DNA of 64,000 nt from Rosettibacter sp037481715 (GTDB lineage: Bacteria > Bacteroidota > Ignavibacteria > Ignavibacteriales > Melioribacteraceae). Below the pieces are notes generated by a model. That model saw nothing but the letters and a program-made list of their open reading frames with translations. It searched no databases and was not told the DNA's origin. Positions 63,365 to 64,000 of this stretch are shown one piece after another. Location: contig JBBFLD010000004.1 of the NCBI GenBank assembly GCA_037481715.1, forward strand, positions 62,001-126,000, written 5' to 3'. How positions within the stretch are numbered: position 1 is the first letter of the stretch; the number at the start of each line of letters is the position of its first letter. The position numbers and the translations under genes are program-made.

Positions 63365-64000
63365 TTATAATTTAACAGCTTTGCTTATAAAATTCTTAAC
63401 TTTCCTAAAAATTGAATACTCATGTACAAGTTCTTTAATTTCATTTAATTTCTTCTCTGCTGCCTTAACACCTGCTTCAATAATTTCTTCTGCTTTATCA
63501 AAATCTGTCCATGAATAATTTGATACTTCAGGATAAATAATTAAATCTGCCTCTTTTAATTTCATTATTGACAAATGATATGAAGTGATATCTTCAGTTC
63601 GATAAAGTATATCAATGATATTTTTAGGAGGTTCAATTATATTTAGAGTTCTTGAAACATTAACAGCTACAACTTTATTTGCACCTAATTGCCTAACTTT
63701 TGAGGCGGGCACATTCTCTGAAGTATAACCATCAATTAAATAATAACCATCTAACTTAACTGGAGGGAAAATGCCAGGGATTGCTGAACTTGCCTTTAAA
63801 ACATCACGAAGCTTACCTCTGACAAAATTAATTTCTTCGCCTGTAATTAAATCTGTTGAAATTGCAGAAAATTTTATTTTGAGATTATCCAATGTAACAT
63901 CTGGAAGAATATTATAAATTTCGTTTGTGGTTTCTTCATCAAAATATGAAAGCGAAGTTAATGATTTAATTGCCTGCAATCTTAGTTCAATATAATCAAG
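63365..64000 (-). CDS. Patatin-like phospholipase, N-terminus beyond the window
   Basis: The reading frame is open from base 64000 and ends at 63365, giving 211 residues of the C-terminal part. ASSAIPGIFPPVKLDGYYLIDG is the patatin region with the catalytic aspartate in DG, usually DG[GA]; here DGY. The serine motif GxSxG should lie in the missing N-terminal part, so activity cannot be judged. A hydrophobic/basic tail ends the protein. Such proteins hydrolyse lipids and may sit at the membrane. The next gene downstream is crcB, whose riboswitch begins 42 bases past this stop. Confidence 0.8.
   Translation of the reverse strand, partial: LDYIELRLQAIKSLTSLSYFDEETTNEIYNILPDVTLDNLKIKFSAISTDLITGEEINFVRGKLRDVLKASSAIPGIFPPVKLDGYYLIDGYTSENVPASKVRQLGANKVVAVNVSRTLNIIEPPKNIIDILYRTEDITSYHLSIMKLKEADLIIYPEVSNYSWTDFDKAEEIIEAGVKAAEKKLNEIKELVHEYSIFRKVKNFISKAVKL

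Noticed and set aside
1..64000. CRISPR arrays, transposases, integrases, prophage genes, rRNA operons
   Set aside because: No direct repeat arrays with regular spacing and no coding sequence with these signatures were found in either strand.

Overview
The window is AT-rich, densely coded bacterial chromosome. A TonB receptor, a SusC/SusD pair, DUF4783, DUF5683-like and DUF2231 proteins, a 31-codon COX24-like ribosomal protein, a bacilliredoxin and Bacteroidota-style promoter boxes (TAnnTTTG) together suggest the Bacteroidota/Chlorobiota group, most likely the class Ignavibacteria (Ignavibacterium/Melioribacter relatives). This placement is inferred from gene content; no 16S rRNA is present. 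I see no phage, transposase, CRISPR array or other mobile element.

Layout. 1-6451 (minus): start of the division and cell wall (dcw) cluster, mraZ-rsmH-ftsL-ftsI-murE-murF, tightly overlapped, with four MraZ boxes at 10-bp spacing over the mraZ start. 6587-7918 (minus): tRNA-Thr, a tiny ribosomal protein, a zinc-ribbon TPR protein and HU. 8040-12262 (plus): two tandem paralogous membrane-anchored proteins of unknown function, then a copper cassette made of an HMA-AraC fusion regulator, a CopZ-like chaperone and a CopA ATPase. 12282-23101 (minus): a CBS-less IMPDH/GMP reductase, a lipoprotein amidase, an AddA-type helicase-nuclease, a very large NtrY-like histidine kinase, DUF4783 and a fibronectin-III lipoprotein. 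23239-26161 (minus): pyrR-pyrB-pyrC behind a leader with a PyrR-binding hairpin and an intrinsic terminator. 26205-34249: OmpA, tRNA-Pro, two envelope proteins, YajQ and a TonB receptor. 34555-38421 (plus): a type I phosphodiesterase and an active/inactive M16 peptidase pair. 38425-42351 (minus): two unknown envelope proteins, DUF2231, an SDR reductase and truA. 42596-46755 (plus): SusC/SusD. 46794-55632 (minus): a DUF5683-like protein, mtaB, rpsA, cmk, and a nearly complete vitamin B5/CoA cluster (panB-panC-coaBC-coaX-panD). 55881-62439 (minus): sufBCDS, a SufT-like protein and a bacilliredoxin, followed by an Rrf2 regulator. 62488-63333 (minus): DUF190 and crcB under a fluoride riboswitch. 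63365-64000: partial patatin.

The regulatory DNA is the richest part. Besides the coding content, the window holds a PyrR attenuator, a fluoride riboswitch, MraZ operators, two candidate Fe-S regulator operators and a recurring promoter layout (TTGACA-like, 17 bp, TAnnTTTG). The least explained coding content is the tandem paralog pair at 8040-9164 beside the copper genes, plus the unknown envelope proteins at 38425-40130.
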